Shown: piece after piece, positions 11,286-23,468 of the stretch
How the letters are laid out: the number at the start of each line of letters is the position of its first letter
How positions within the stretch are numbered: the stretch's first letter is position 1
NCBI GenBank assembly: GCA_007570785.1
Contig: ML662442.1
Span: forward strand, 36,281,818 to 36,345,817
Direction of reading: 5' to 3'
DNA from: Antilocapra americana
Taxonomy: Eukaryota; Chordata; Mammalia; Artiodactyla; Antilocapridae
Length of the DNA: 64,000 nt
Program-made: the position numbers and the translations under genes
The notes under the pieces: generated by a model
What the model was told of the DNA's origin: nothing
Databases searched by the model: none
The model's input: only the letters and a program-made list of their open reading frames with translations

Positions 11286-14200
11286 GTAAAACTGCAACAG
11301 CAAGGACCCATATACACTTTAACTGTTATATTTTATTCTATGGTACAAGTACAGAAATTTTTTACAGAGAGAGGAATACATTGAATTCTGTACCTATTCA
11401 TCTTTATCTTGTTCTTATTATCCTTACATTTTATGTATTTGTGTAAAACAGAGGAACTTTTAAAATAGTTATCAGTTACTGAGACTGCTTTGTGGTTTCA
11501 CAATTTCTCAAATCTTATACCTGAAATTTTAAAAAGAAGCTAAAATTTAGAAAACGTTTCTCAGCTATTTGAAACTCTGTATATTACTCTGAGATTGTTA
11601 TATTACCATGTTACATCACATCCCAAATGTGATACCTACTTGTATTTTCTGTTTGGTTGACTTAGTGGATTATTGCTTGTATAATTCATTTGTTCAAGTA
11701 ATCTTTATAACCCAGTTATCTTCACAGCACAAACCATATGCAAAGACTAGCTATCTTGAAAAATATGTACATTCTTACTGAAGAATATGTATGAATGGTT
11801 CACTGAAAATTTATCTGTAGTCACTGTTAATGTATCTATGTTTACTGTAAATATTTCTGTAAAGAAGACACAACTCAGAACATGTCTGATTGGCAAGGAG
11901 GTGAAATTAGAATATATTTTCATTGTTTATGTGTGTGCTTTCGGAATGATAGTGTGATTATTGAGAATTTAAATTTGGCTTACATATCTAGGAATGAAAT
12001 TTTAGATTTCATTTAAGTAATTTATTTCCACTACAACTTTTGCAGCCTCACTGAGATGTGCCATAAATGTAAAATGCATACTGATTTCAAAGACTTAATA
12101 GGAAAAAAGAATATGAAATACTTTATTAGTAATTTTTTATATTGAATACATGTTGAATGAGTAGTTTTGATATATTGATTAAGTGAAAATATTTTAAAAT
12201 TAATTTAAACTATTCTTACCTTTTTTAATGTGAGTACTGGAAAATTTTTTGTTATGAATGTGACTTTTGTATTTCTTTTGGTCAGTACTGGTTTATACAG
12301 TTGTTATATGTCTTTTCCCTTATAGCAGAGAATATGATTTTTTTGCTTGGGTTTTTGGTCTCTAATAGGTTCTGTCTCCTGAGAATTAGATGAGTTGACT
12401 TAAGAAAAATTTAAATATTGTCCTCATTTTTACCCTAACTTTGATCTAAGATTTTTACTTTTTTAGAATTAGATCAGAACATAGTCTCCCTAATAGTTTA
12501 TTTGCACATTTCTTCATTCAGCAGCATTCATTTAGTTCCTGTTTTATATCTGGTCCTATGCTATCCCCTGAAGCTCAGATAAATTAAGTAACAAGCTCAG
12601 GAATGTTTATCTTATCAAGTACACACCCAAATTTCAAAAATTAAAGAAAATATTTTGTATAAAATATTTATTAAAGCAAATGTGATAGGCCTTAACAAAA
12701 AGACTTGCTGCATTTGTTTTTTTGTTATTATCTGAAAAACATATTTTCCTTCTTGTTGTTTTATTCTCTGTAATCCTATTTTAGAATCTTGGGCCTTCTT
12801 GAAGTTAAAATCTCTTTGAAGGTCTGACAAGTTGCTCATAGCTTCCTCAACACGCTTTCTTCATCTCAAGGCACAGTCCAGATAGCCACCTGGTGGTCAG
12901 ATAGGGAATGCACCAAAAATCCTCTGCTGTACTCTATTCCTTTTCCTAGGAAACTGTGCCCCAAGCATTTTTCCTGTTTTCCATTACCCTGGGCTAATCT
13001 CTCTCTCTATTCTACATATAAAGTACTCAGTGCAAAAAAGAGGCTTGTATTCCCTTTCCTTACCCCTTCTTTACTGATCACACTCAGTAACTCTCCATCT
13101 CATCATTCCATATGTTGGCTTAAAAAAAAAATACCCCTAAGAACTATAATGCATTTTATATTGAGGAATGAAGAGGCAGAATTGGAGTGTGAAATTTGGC
13201 CTAATGTATAAATAAATCAACCTCCAGAACTTTTTTGACCCAAAATTGTCTTCAGTCTTCTCCGTAGTTGCTCCGCATGTTCCTTCTTTTCTAATTAAAG
13301 TGATTTTTTGTTTTGTTTTGTTTAGGTTTAGGGAGAAGGTTTCCATTTCACAATTTTTGAAGATTTGTTTTATTCCATATGCTTTATACATGCATAATTA
13401 ATGTTCTTTATATTTTGAGAAGTACTTAATAACAAATTTGCTGATGAGTGCATGCACTATTACATATACATGGTAAAAAACTTTAAGACAAAAATACTTA
13501 CATTGAAAAGTAAGCTTCTCTCCCACCTGAGTTCCCTTCCCCATAAACAATAAATAGTTTTATGTTTGTGCAGACATTTTCTATGCATGTGCTTAACATT
13601 TTTTATATATGTGGAAACATTACACTCATTTATTCCATTTTTCACTGTATTATGGTGATCTTTCCAGATTAGGACATATAGATCTGGCTCATTCTTTTCA
13701 AAACGTTAAAGGTTACAGAGCATTCATTTTATGTAGCATTTATATATGCCACCTAATTTATTGGCAGTATCCAGTTCCAAACTGATAGAGATTTAGGTTT
13801 TTAGTCACTTATAACTTATAAAAACTGAAAATAATATAATTTTAGTAAACATCTTTCTGCATATATTTTGGCTACATACATAGTATATATACAGGTTATA
13901 TTTTCAAGAGTAGGAATGCTAGATTGAAGGACATGTCTTTTTTTTAATTGAAGTAATTGATTTACAATATTATATGTTTCAGGTATATAATGTTTCAGTA
14001 TTTTTATAGCTGGTACTCCATTTAAAGTTATTATAAAATAATCACTATATTTCCTTGCTCTGTGCAATATATCCTTGTTGCTTGTTTATTTTACACATAG
14101 TACTTTGTATCTCTTAATCCTCTATCCCATCTTGACCTTCCCTCCTTCTCTTCCCAGTGGTAACCACTAATTTGTTCTGTTCTTATAAAATTTTGATTGA

Positions 14201-15118
14201 TATTATTTAGTTGTCCCCCAGAGATATCTACTAAATACTTCTCCCATCGCTAAGGAGAATTTCTGCATTTACATTTCTTTAACAAGTAGCATGCACGATA
14301 AATACAAAATATAGATCCTTTATTAAACTAAGGTGACCTGAATAATTGCAGTATTGTAACAGTAGTCTCCTATTTTCCATTGCCAGATATATGTATATCA
14401 CTGGTACAGTAATGGCTATAATTCCAGCTGTAATCACGAATCCAATCTGTATCTTTTTTTCTTATCCAGAGTTTATTCTTAACTCTGTCTTAGAGAACTA
14501 AGTAAAGATTACTGTTAAGAATTTTTATTAGCATAGGGAATTAAGTGTAGAAAGCAAAAACATTTTTTGCATTGCATGTCAAAGAGAAAATGTGCATGGT
14601 CAAAAACCTGGCTATTGTATAGTTGACATCTTACAATTCTATGATTTTTTTTTCAGGAAGAACTATTTTAAAAATTGCCTATTATATATGAAAGTCTAAG
14701 TAACTCTCAGAGAATTAATAAGTAGATGCTTCAAACTAAAAAATAGAACTCTTTTGAGTTTGAAGTACAGGTAGAACAATAGTTAACTGAATAGAAAATA
14801 AAAAGTAACAGACTTTGGCTTGAATGTACAACCTTTTGGCCTAGGCATTCTTTCTCAAATAAAAATTGAGAAAATTGAGAGGCACTGCATGTTCTCCAGA
14901 GAGATAGTTTCTAAAAGAGAAACATGAATTGATTTAATCTGATCCTAGAACTGAAAACCTAGTTTTACTTTGTGGAATGTTAAATTATGAATGTGTCCTA
15001 TATAGCCATTTTTCTGTAATTTTACACATGTATTTCCTCAGAGCCTTAGTGAAACATACTACTTTCAACTTGTCTCAAAAAAAATGCTTAAAACCATGGT
15101 ATTTATTTCCTTTTATAG
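11286..15118 (+). other. REV3L: Intron 4 of the window
   Basis: GTAAAA donor, TTATAG acceptor, phase 0. AT-rich. An old antisense L1 occupies about 13430-14220. I see no gene or clear repeat at 11286-13430 or 14221-15118. Confidence 0.85.
13430..14220 (-). repeat. Old L1 3' region, antisense
   Basis: Two joined stretches. 13430-13925 resembles the antisense 3' end of an old L1, with an AGTAGGAATGCTAGATTGAAGG segment typical of the ORF2 end. 13934-14220 resembles another antisense L1 tail (TTGATTTACAATATT... AACCACTAATTTGTTCTG). The family is not assigned. Confidence 0.5.
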
Positions 15119-15311
15119 ATACAAAATCTTACCCTAATCAGTGTGGAATTACATGCTCGAACTAGACGAGACTTAGAACCGGATCCTGAATTTGACCCAA
15201 TCTGTGCTCTGTTCTACTGCATCTCATCTGACACTCCACTACCAGATACGGACAAAACAGAACTTACAGGTGTAATCGTGATTGATAAAGACAAGACAGT
15301 GTCTACTCAAG
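15119..15311 (+). CDS. REV3L: REV3L exon with degenerate Exo I region
   Basis: 193 nt between TTTTATAG and ACTCAAG|GTATTG, phase 0 in and phase 1 out. It encodes IQNLTLISVELHARTRRDLE through LTGVIVIDKDKTVSTQ. In proofreading family-B polymerases the Exo I motif has a D-x-E pair at this position; here the strand reads ISVELHART and lacks the Asp, as expected because polymerase zeta has no 3'-5' exonuclease. The ATG at 15143 is in another frame. Confidence 0.95.
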
Positions 15312-15356
15312 GTATTGGTCATTTTCATTAATTTTATACCTACATATCCTAGGAAG

Positions 15357-15578
15357 TATGTAGGCTTCCCTGGTATCTCAGACAGTAAAGAATCTGCCTG
15401 CAGTGCAGAAGATCTGGGTTTGATCCCTGGGTCGGGAAGATCCCCTGGAGAAGGGAATGCCTATGCACTCCAATATTCTTGCCTGGAGAATTCCATGGAC
15501 CAAGGAGCCTGGCAGGCTACAGTCCAGGGGGTCCCAAAAAGTTGGATATGACTAAAGGACTGATACTTTCATTTTCAC
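15357..15578 (+). repeat. Bov-tA SINE, sense
   Basis: Sense copy: GGCTTCCCTGGTATCTCAG head, GGTTTGATCCCTGGG B-box, AAGATCCCCTGGAGAAGGGA, and an end near GACTAAAGGACTG with TTTCATTTTCA. A shared CCTAGGAAG lies at 15348-15356 and 15579-15587, a likely target-site duplication. It begins 46 bp after the REV3L donor at 15312. Confidence 0.9.
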
Positions 15579-16271
15579 CCTAGGAAGAACCTTTTATTGG
15601 GGCAGTTTCTGTGCTCAGGGTCTAAACCAAACAAGCATAAAGAACTCCTTTCTACCTTATGGTTAGGAATTCCCTCAAACAGTACTGTTTTGTTGATTAT
15701 GCATCCATGAATTTCCTACCATGCACATCTTATAATCTGTTACTGTATCAGATTAAAATAACTGATTCCCCAGTGTTAAACAGAACTTTCAATACTAGGA
15801 TACATTCACCTTGGCTTTGATGTATATTATTTTAGCTATTGCTGTATTCAGCTTGTCACTGTTACATTAGGATGCATGCACCTATGTTCATGAAGAAGAC
15901 TGGCATTTAATTTTCATTTCTTACACTGTGCTTATAAAACTTTGGTAATAATGTTTTGCTAGCCTTAAAAAAAGAACTTCTCTCTAAATGTTTGCTGAGA
16001 TGGGAGTAGGAAGTGTTGTATATAATTTTGTCTTAGATTCATTATTCTTGAATTATTGTTAGAAGTCAGAAGCAGTACAATATAAAGAGCTTAATAAAAT
16101 TTCCAGTTAGCTTATCTAATTTGATCTAAATATTATGTGAATTACTAATTGTTAATGTTGAATTCAAATGATTGTGTATCTATAGGTTGGGTGGACAGTC
16201 TTCCTTATGTATACATACTGGTATTTTGCTGCTAATACAGAGTTTTTCTTTGCTTTAAGAAGTTAAGTTAT

Positions 16272-16400
16272 GGACTTTCCTGGTGGTCCAGTGATTAAGA
16301 CTCCACCCTTCCAGTGCAGGGAGAACAGGTTCGATCCCTGGTCAAGGAACTGAGATCCCACATGCCATGCAGTGTGGCCAAAAAAAATTTTTTTTTAATT
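16272..16400 (+). repeat. Short tRNA-derived SINE (Bov-tA3/CHR type), sense
   Basis: GGACTTTCCTGGTGGTCCAG head, GGTTCGATCCCTGGTC B-box, then GATCCCACATGCCATGC and GTGGCCAAAAA with an A/T-rich tail. Confidence 0.85.
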
Positions 16401-17151
16401 TAAAAGTTACTACTGTAAGTTAATGGTTTGCAAACTACTTAAGGTATATTCCAATGTTGTTGATAATACTTTAAGTTCAGAGGTTCTTCTTATAGGATAC
16501 CACATAAGGCATTTTATAAAATACCAAGTGTTCTTTGGCAGTTTTAAATAGTAATATCTAAATTCAGTCAATTGAGGAGGAAGGTTTAATAGAACAAAAC
16601 TGTTCAAGAATATGTAGTTTAATCAGTGATATGCTTGAGCTGGCTTGTACCAGCTCATGAGCCAGTTGCTAAATTTTCATGAGTTTTTTGAAGTAGTTGA
16701 TGTCACATTGGTAGTTTGAATTTAGCCATGGTCAGAATTTCTCATGTCTTAGAAATAAGCAAGCAGTAAAAACCAGGGCTTTTTTTTTTCCCCATGGAGA
16801 GGTGCTTGTAAACATTCTCCAGCATATCACTAATTAAAATATTCTCTACGAAGCAAAGCTCTTCCTATAAAAAGAAGTAAAAGTAATAAAATTTCTTTTT
16901 GGGTGACATGTTGTTATCTAGGGAATTTTATGAATGTAGACTTTTCAGGAAAATAGCTGAAAATATAAAATTTGAATTTTCAGTTGCATATTTTACTAGA
17001 AAACCTTTAAGAAAATTTCAGGAAACAATTATGTGTTTACTTTAGGGAAGCTGTCTTATTTTAAAGTATTCTAGTTATGTAATTTTACTCAAAAGTAAGA
17101 TAATATTACTTAACACAATTATATATAATAAACATTTTGTTTATTTCTTAG

Positions 17152-17263
17152 ATATCAGATATCAGACCCCATTACTTATTAGATCTGGAATCACAGGACT
17201 AGAAGTTACCTATGCTGCTGATGAGAAGGCACTTTTTCAAGAAATTGCAAATATAATAAAGAG
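17152..17263 (+). CDS. REV3L: REV3L exon (112 nt)
   Basis: Acceptor TTATTTCTTAG, donor AAGAG|GTATTG. It completes an Asp codon and encodes DISDIR-like residues read here as ISRYQTPLLIRSGITGLEV-type sequence (IRYQTPLLIRSGITGLEVTY) and ends NIIKR with two bases over. It is part of the exonuclease-like domain. The short minus-strand frame overlapping it is a shadow. Confidence 0.95.
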
Positions 17264-18195
17264 GTATTGTTTTTATTTTCTGATTTCTCCAGCTTTTGTT
17301 CCAGTCCTTTTGTGCTATTGCTGAGTAATGTAGGTGAAGGTAAAAAAGAGAAAGTGAGTCCCTTCCTGTGGCCCTTGAAAGAAAGTTGTTCTGGAAAGGA
17401 TTTTGCTGTCATCTCCAATCACCATCATCATTTCCATCAGATTAGGGATTAAAAAAAGAATATTCTATTCTCAAGATTGAGGGGCCAGTGAAAGACAAAC
17501 TAGCTTCTAGTTTTTTCCAGTTAGATTTTAGCATTTTTCTGTGGTGATGAAATAATATCTTAACTATAAAGTTAAATTGTATCATTGATTAAATAGGGTT
17601 CTACCCTAGGAACCACTGTTTCAATACCTTTTTACTTTTTTCTTTATTTTAAGAAAATGTTTTCTGAGTTCTAAACAAATCTGTATTTCCAAAAACTTTG
17701 GATTATAATCTGTTCGTAAATCTAGGACTATCTGGCATATACCCCTTTGTGTACATAATTTCTTAAAAATCTCTTTTGACCACTTGGTGTTGGCTTTGAT
17801 GTTTGATAGTAAAATCTTGACAAAATTTATGAAAAAGATGTTTTACCAAAGCTATTTTAATTTAAAAATAAAACAAGTGAATCTCTTTCGCATTTTTTCA
17901 AGAGTATAACTCTTAGTAGCCATGTGTTTCACTTTTCCAGAAACCTAAAACTTCTGCCAGTTGCTAGGTTTAGGTTTTTAAATGCCTAAAAGCAGGCTGG
18001 AAAATACTCTTTGGATTCTGATATATGGATAAAAGCTGTCCTTGAGCTTGTTGTTACACCCAACCCTTCCTGTTTTGCTTTGGAGAACTTTTTCCTGTAA
18101 AAGTGAGATGATAGACTGAATTAAAGATCACTGATGATATTTTACTGACTCAACATCTGATTGAACCCCAAATGGGTTAACACAAACCATTTTGA

Positions 18196-18345
18196 AAATT
18201 AGAACCTAGAGGGGTATGATGAGGTGGGAGGGAGGTTCAGGAGATACGGGACATATGTATATACCTGTGGCTGATTCATGTTGATGTATGGCAGAAACTA
18301 ACACAATATTGTGAACCAGTTATCCTTCAATTAAAAAGAATCTTT
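18196..18345 (+). repeat. Bovine-type L1 3' end, sense
   Basis: GGTGGGAGGGAGGTTCAGGA, then ATACCTGTGGCTGATTCATG and the CCTTCAATTAAAAAG tail are the recognisable 3' UTR end of ruminant L1 copies, here truncated. Confidence 0.75.
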
Positions 18346-19004
18346 TAAGAAAGAAAATTAGAACACCAGAAAACATTTTCAGAGAAGCAAAATTAGATGT
18401 CAGAGCATCAAAAAAAAAAAATGATATGCTGCTTCCCACCACTCTAGGGAGGAAGAAAGAATGCTACTATTTATAGCACTGGTGACTAGATGGATTCCCA
18501 TCCATTTGAGTCTTACCATTGTCAGTCCTATCTTTTATCTTCTCACACAGCTTGTCAACATGTCAGGCTCTTTGAGTGCTCACACTGCAAGCAGCTTAGC
18601 AAAAGGAACATGTAAGAGTTTTAGTCAAATACCATTTTATGGGCCAATGCATATCCAGTAATGTCCCTGGGCTTTGTAGGCTTGTGTTCTCCTTGTTAGG
18701 TGTGTTCCTAGCAATAGGATTACCTGCCAACATTGAGAGTCTTGTTAGTCATTTGCAAGTGTAGTAACTTTCTTAAATGTCCATAACATGAATTATACTA
18801 GTTGTTAAGAAAAGTGCAGTAAAGAAAATAAAATTAACTTCTGGTTCTTACTCTGCATCACGTGGCTACTAGAAAGAGAAGAAGAAGACTTAAATATTAG
18901 TATTTTAACTCTGTAATGTTGTTTATGTATTACTCCAAACAACTCCCTAAAAGGTTATTTCCTTTTTAAACCTCATTTGTTGAGTACCTACTTAACACAG
19001 GCTT

Positions 19005-19170
19005 TGCTTAAAGGGTAGGCTTGGGAATCAGCCATCTCTGTCTTTTTGTCTTTGTCTTGAGCAAGTTTCTTATCTCTCTAAACTTTAATCTCCTCAATCT
19101 GTAAAATGGGTAATAGGTTATTAGAATTAAGTGCAATAAAGCACATAAAACTCTTAGCCTGGTCAGTACT
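19005..19170 (+). repeat. MIR SINE, sense
   Basis: A diverged core with GAGCAAGTTTCTTATCTCTC, TCAATCTGTAAAATGGG and TTAAGTGCAATAAAGCAC follows the order of the mammalian-wide MIR element. Confidence 0.7.
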
Positions 19171-19754
19171 TAAATATTAACTCTGTAAAATACAGTGATG
19201 GGTGCTGAATATAAAACTGAATTAAATACAGATGCAAAGCCTCAGAGAGGTTTATCGTCTTTATTTTTTCATTCTTAAAATTTACTTCCTCAGGTGGCAA
19301 ACACATAAAGTCATGTACAGTGCTATTAAACAAGTAAACCAAATCCATTATATTCTTGTCACAAACATTTTTTATCTTTCTCTATTTCCTTGAACTATTA
19401 CTTACACATTTCCCCAGCCTCCCTAACTTAAACAATTCAAGTTCTTTGAGTCCTACCTTTTTCTCTTCCCTAATTCATGCATTAGTCACTTCTATCCATT
19501 TAAGCTCAGAATTAGTTTTCAAGATCATTCCTTCTCTCCCCATGCTCGTGGCCACTCCCCAAGTTAGAGCCCTTTCACCTCTCATCTGTACAGGTCTTAG
19601 TGTTATCTACAATATAAGCTGTGAAGCAACTTTTTTCTGCCTAAGTAAATAAAATCATTTTCATGTTTCTGGTGCTTGCTTCCATTTTCTCCACAATTTT
19701 GTTCTTCACTTCTAATTGCATTTACTCAACCCTGTTCTTTCTATAACTTTCAGA

Positions 19755-21550
19755 AACCTGGTAAAGTGAATAAAATTTACAAAAATTAAAGAACAAGTCA
19801 CCAATATTTTGTTATTTTCACCAAATGTTTTCATAGAAGAAATATGGAATCCTTGGAACTTTGAACTTGAAACAGATATCAGCTTTGACAGTCTTGTAAG
19901 ACAACAACCTCTGAGTCAAAAAATAAATATACATGATAGATCTGAAAATGTTGAAATGACACAGGTTTTCTAAAAAAACCTAATCTTTAATAAATCTATT
20001 AAGAGAAGCATTAAGAGTAACTTTTTGTTTCTTTCAGCAGTCATCTCTGAGCAGTAGTAGTTTACAAAAGAGAGACTTGTTAATTGAGAAAAAAATTTCA
20101 TAGTTATCAAAAAATAAGTGTATTTAATCAATCTATCCACCATTTACCACAACAGAGCAAGTTGCTGACTGGAAAAATAATTCTTACAATAATAAGAGTT
20201 ACGTGAGTCAGAGAAATTCAGATGAAGAAATTGGAAGAACTGTGTAACAGTTAAAACAGAAGAGCTCTGTAATAATTTGGCATCCTCTTCATACTGTACC
20301 CATGCTTAGAAGTGTATATGATTAAGTGCTCCAACAACCTTCCAAAGTCTTCTCTTAAGTTCAGAATGCTTGTCATCGTTTAGTCGCTAAGTCATGTCTG
20401 ACTCTTTGCAACCCCATGGACTGCAGCATGCCAGCCTTCTCTGTCCTCCATTGCCTCCCAGAGTTTGCTCAGATTCATGTCCATTGAGTCTGTGATGCTA
20501 TCTAACCATCTCATCCTCTGCCATCCCCTTCTCCTATTGCCTTCAGTGTTTGCCAGCGTCAGGGTTTTTCCCATTGAGTCGGCTCTTCACATCAGGTAGC
20601 CAAAGTATTGGAGCTTCAGCAGCTGCCCTTCCAATGACTGCTGAGGGTTGATGTCCTTTAGGATTGACTGGTTTGATCTCCAATAGTATGAAAAGTTCAG
20701 AGTTAACTGTGACCAAATTGCAGTGCCTGTTCTAAATGAGAAGTATTAAAGCTGTCAGCTGCAGGTTCTTTTGAGTGTGTATGGGAATCCTATACACATG
20801 GCCTATCCTTGATAATCTTTAGAGACACTTAACACTTCTGCTCAAGTTTTTCAAGTTGAGACATTATGTAGTTTTACAGGGAGATGCACTCGTCATGCAG
20901 CTAGTTCATCTTTGCTCTGAGAAGAGATTGACATTAATGGAAGAGTTGATGAAGTTGCTATCAACAAAAAGATGTGTTAAGATACTGGATATTATTTTAG
21001 AAGACTGATGAGCAGGAATGGTGTTGGGAGACTTGTTTTAAGGCTCTAGGACCTTTCTGGACTTCCTTTTAAAGAGTGGGTCTACACTTAACCTCTGATC
21101 TCTGAGCCTGAGTCTTAGCCACGTTGTTGCATAATGCTTTGCTTCTCTACACTTATGTTGTAATCCTGCTCTTTGTTCCAGAATTACCAGCCACATGGCA
21201 CTTTTGTACCAAGAAAACACTTTTATAGGTTGGGGAAAAGATCCATTTAGCTGTTGTATTAAGTTAATAAGTTTTATTAAGTTAAGTGGTTTTCTCAGAA
21301 ATGTCTGTCCTTTTTATATAGAGGAAAGCATATATGTTATCTTTTCCTCCTAACAAGTTTGAAGGCTACTTTGTAAGTCTGTAGTGTAACAATGGATCAC
21401 AAGCAAATCACCAGATATTGAAATTTACATTAGGGAATGTATTTTATAGGGCCCTTAACGAATAGGAAAAATGAAAAGAATATTATTGCAGAGGTTCGAA
21501 CCTAGTTCTTTTGACATCAGCCATTAAATCCTTCAGGATTAAAAAAAAAA
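19755..21550 (+). pseudogene. Candidate processed pseudogene, parent unknown
   Basis: From about 19755 the + strand reads like decayed coding sequence. One frame gives FIEEIWNPWNFELETDISFD and stays open to 19970; another, from about 19994, reads LINLLREALRVTFCFFQQSS and later ends VADWKNNSYNNKSYVSQRNS; further pieces include WHPLHTVPMLRSVYD and FRVNCDQIAVPVLNEKY across a BovB insertion. Frames shift repeatedly and contain stops. The block ends CCATTAAATCC followed by ten A (21541-21550), which looks like a polyadenylation signal and tail. I could not name the parent and saw no clear flanking duplication. Alternatives are an old transposon gene or chance. Confidence 0.45.
20366..20692 (-). 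repeat. BovB LINE 3' end, antisense, with 9-bp duplication
   Basis: GTCTGACTCTTTGCAACCCC and the following TCCATTGAGTCTGTGATGC and GTAGCCAAAGTATTGGAG segments are the antisense BovB 3' end (also shared with the BovB-derived SINE ART2A). AAGTTCAGA occurs at 20357-20365 and 20693-20701, a likely target-site duplication. Removing the insert rejoins the coding-like flanks of the surrounding pseudogene candidate. Confidence 0.85.
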
Positions 21551-21948
21551 TGAGACATTTATGTGATACTCTTATTTTTGTTGTCAAAGTACAAACTAAG
21601 GTAATTAAATACCCTTTTAAAGAAAATAGCTGTGGAAGAATGACAGAATATTAGAAAATGGTCCTAAACGTAGATCTGGTCTGTCCATGATGCATTGAAG
21701 TATCATAGATATGATCTGTGCCACAATTGCAGAGTAGCCATATATTGTTTACATTAGTAGATTGATATAATCTTATAACTATAGACATTGGATGATACTT
21801 CAAGTGTTAACTGTTATCATCTGGGCAGGTTGGACATTCCATAATTCAGAATGACTTTAAAGGCAGTTATGTGAAACCCAACTTTACAGATTTTTGTGAT
21901 CTTTCCACTCTGCTTATTGGCTTTTATAAATACTAAAACAACAACCAG

Positions 21949-22155
21949 GGGCTTCCCTGGTAGCTCAGTTGGTAAAGAATCTGCCTGCAATGCAGGAGAC
22001 CTGGGTTCAATCCTTGGAGGATCCCCTGGAGGAGGGCATGGCAACCCACTCCAGTATTCTTGCCTGGAGAATCCCCATGGACAGAGGAGCCTGGCGGGCT
22101 ATAGTCCATGGGGTCCAAAGAGTCGAACATGACTGAATGACTAAGCACAGCACCG
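21949..22155 (+). repeat. Bov-tA SINE, sense
   Basis: GGGCTTCCCTGGTAGCTCAG head, GGGTTCAATCCTTGGAGG B-box region, GGCAACCCACTCCAGTATTC and an end at GAACATGACTGAATGACTAA. Confidence 0.92.
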
Positions 22156-22801
22156 TACAACAATCAAAGTAATTTAGAACTTCTGATTTGATAGCATTGC
22201 AGTATTTTTTGCCCAAAAGTTTTTGTTCTCCACTTAAGACTGTAATCAGTTCTTGTCTTGCCCATAGTTTTCCTATGAAAGTAAATTGTGATGCTCTTTT
22301 TATGTGTTCTATAATCAAACTTTTTTTTATGGTGGTTCACTGTGAAAGTCCTCAGAAGAAGTACAAAATGGCACCTTCTGAGTTTGATGCAGATTGTCAG
22401 TTCAGTTCTACCAGGGCAACCGTGTGACCACAGTGAGCACATTTTTTGCCTAGTTTTTGGTGTTTAGCTTCCCCACATTAATCTCACCCCTATTAATATT
22501 TCATTTTTCCATTAAACTAAGTCACCGTCCTCTTAAGTTTAGAGGCAAACTTGTCATTGTCCAGGCCTTTCTTTATATGAGGACCAAGTCTTTACTAAAA
22601 TTCAAGGGAAAAGGAAGAAGTTTCCATTTTCTTTCTCAGCATTGCAACTGTTTAAGGACAATAGAGCATAGAGGGGTAGAAAGTGACAACAGAATGACCT
22701 GGGAGATCATTTTCAAAATACAGTATCCACACATGCCCTCCTACTTGACCCCACCCCTTCCCACATTATATCTCAGTTTTACCCTCATTCATGCATTTCA
22801 C

Positions 22802-23064
22802 CAGAGGAGGCAATGGCACCCCACTCCTGTACTCTTGCCTGGAAAATCCCATGGACAGAGGAGCCTGGTGGGCTGCAGTATATGGGGTAGCTAAGAGTCG
22901 GACACAACTGAGCGACTTCACTTTCATTTTTCACTTTCATGCATTGGAGAAGAAAATGGCAACCCACTCCAGTGTTCTGGCCTGGAGAATCCCAGGGACG
23001 GGGGAGCCTGGTGGGCTGCCATCTATGGGGTCGCACAGAGTCAGACACGACTTAAAAGCAGCAG
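22802..23064 (+). repeat. Bov-A2 SINE (two tandem Bov-A units) with 12-bp duplication
   Basis: Two Bov-A monomers in tandem, each with GGCA..CCCACTCC, CTTGCC/CTGGCC TGGA and GGAGCCTGGTGGGCTGC, joined by the TTTCACTTTCATGCATTGGA linker. CATGCATTTCAC flanks the element at 22790-22801 and 23065-23076. The overlapping open frames on both strands are SINE sequence. Confidence 0.93.
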
Positions 23065-23352
23065 CATGCATTTCACTGGTAATGCTTGCCTCCCGCCCCA
23101 GTTTTTAGCAGGCTCTTTGCCAAGTCATATCAAGTAAACACCTAATCTAAGTAGAAACTACTTTTGCTTTAAAAAGTAGCTTCAAATATGGAACTCTAAA
23201 TGCCCCATTCCTTCCTATATAGAAATTCTATAGGTAAACACCCTTTCCCACCTGAGAAATATAATTTAAAAATAGATTTTTAATTTTGTAATTTGTTCAA
23301 TGAAGAAGCAATTCTTCTGGTTAAAGGTTTAATTTTTTCATTTCTTCTTCAG

Positions 23353-23468
23353 GTATGATCCTGATATTCTTCTAGGATATGAGATTCAGATGCATTCCTG
23401 GGGTTACCTCTTACAGAGGGCTGCTGCTCTAAGTGTTGACTTATGCCAGATGATCTCTCGGGTGCCAG
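23353..23468 (+). CDS. REV3L: REV3L exon with degenerate Exo II motif
   Basis: 116 nt between TTCTTCAG and GTGCCAG|GTAGGA. It completes an Arg codon and encodes YDPDILLGYEIQMHSWGYLL followed by QRAAALSVDLCQMISRVP. Active family-B exonucleases carry GYN...FD in Exo II; here the equivalent GYEIQMHSWGYLL has Glu and Ser in place of Asn and Asp, so the site cannot be catalytic. Phase 2 in, phase 1 out. Confidence 0.96.

Larger units (their letters stand above)
15312..17151 (+). other. REV3L: Intron 5 of the window
   Basis: GTATTG donor, TTTCTTAG acceptor, phase 1. It contains two ruminant SINEs (15357-15578 and 16272-16400). The remainder is AT-rich and unassigned. Confidence 0.85.
17264..23352 (+). 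other. REV3L: Intron 6 of the window
   Basis: GTATTG donor, TTCTTCAG acceptor, phase 2. It contains, in order, a bovine-type L1 3' end, a MIR, the pseudogene-like block 19755-21550 with a BovB in it, a Bov-tA and a Bov-A2. No clear feature is seen at 17264-18195, 18346-19010, 19171-19755 (possible old antisense L2, weak), 21551-21948 or 22156-22789. Confidence 0.85.

Noticed and set aside
19356..19652. 98-codon frame and possible antisense L2
   Set aside because: Weak resemblance only; too diverged to list as a separate repeat.
22457..22894. 145-codon open frame on + strand
   Set aside because: Its end is Bov-A2 sequence and its start has no recognisable coding pattern.
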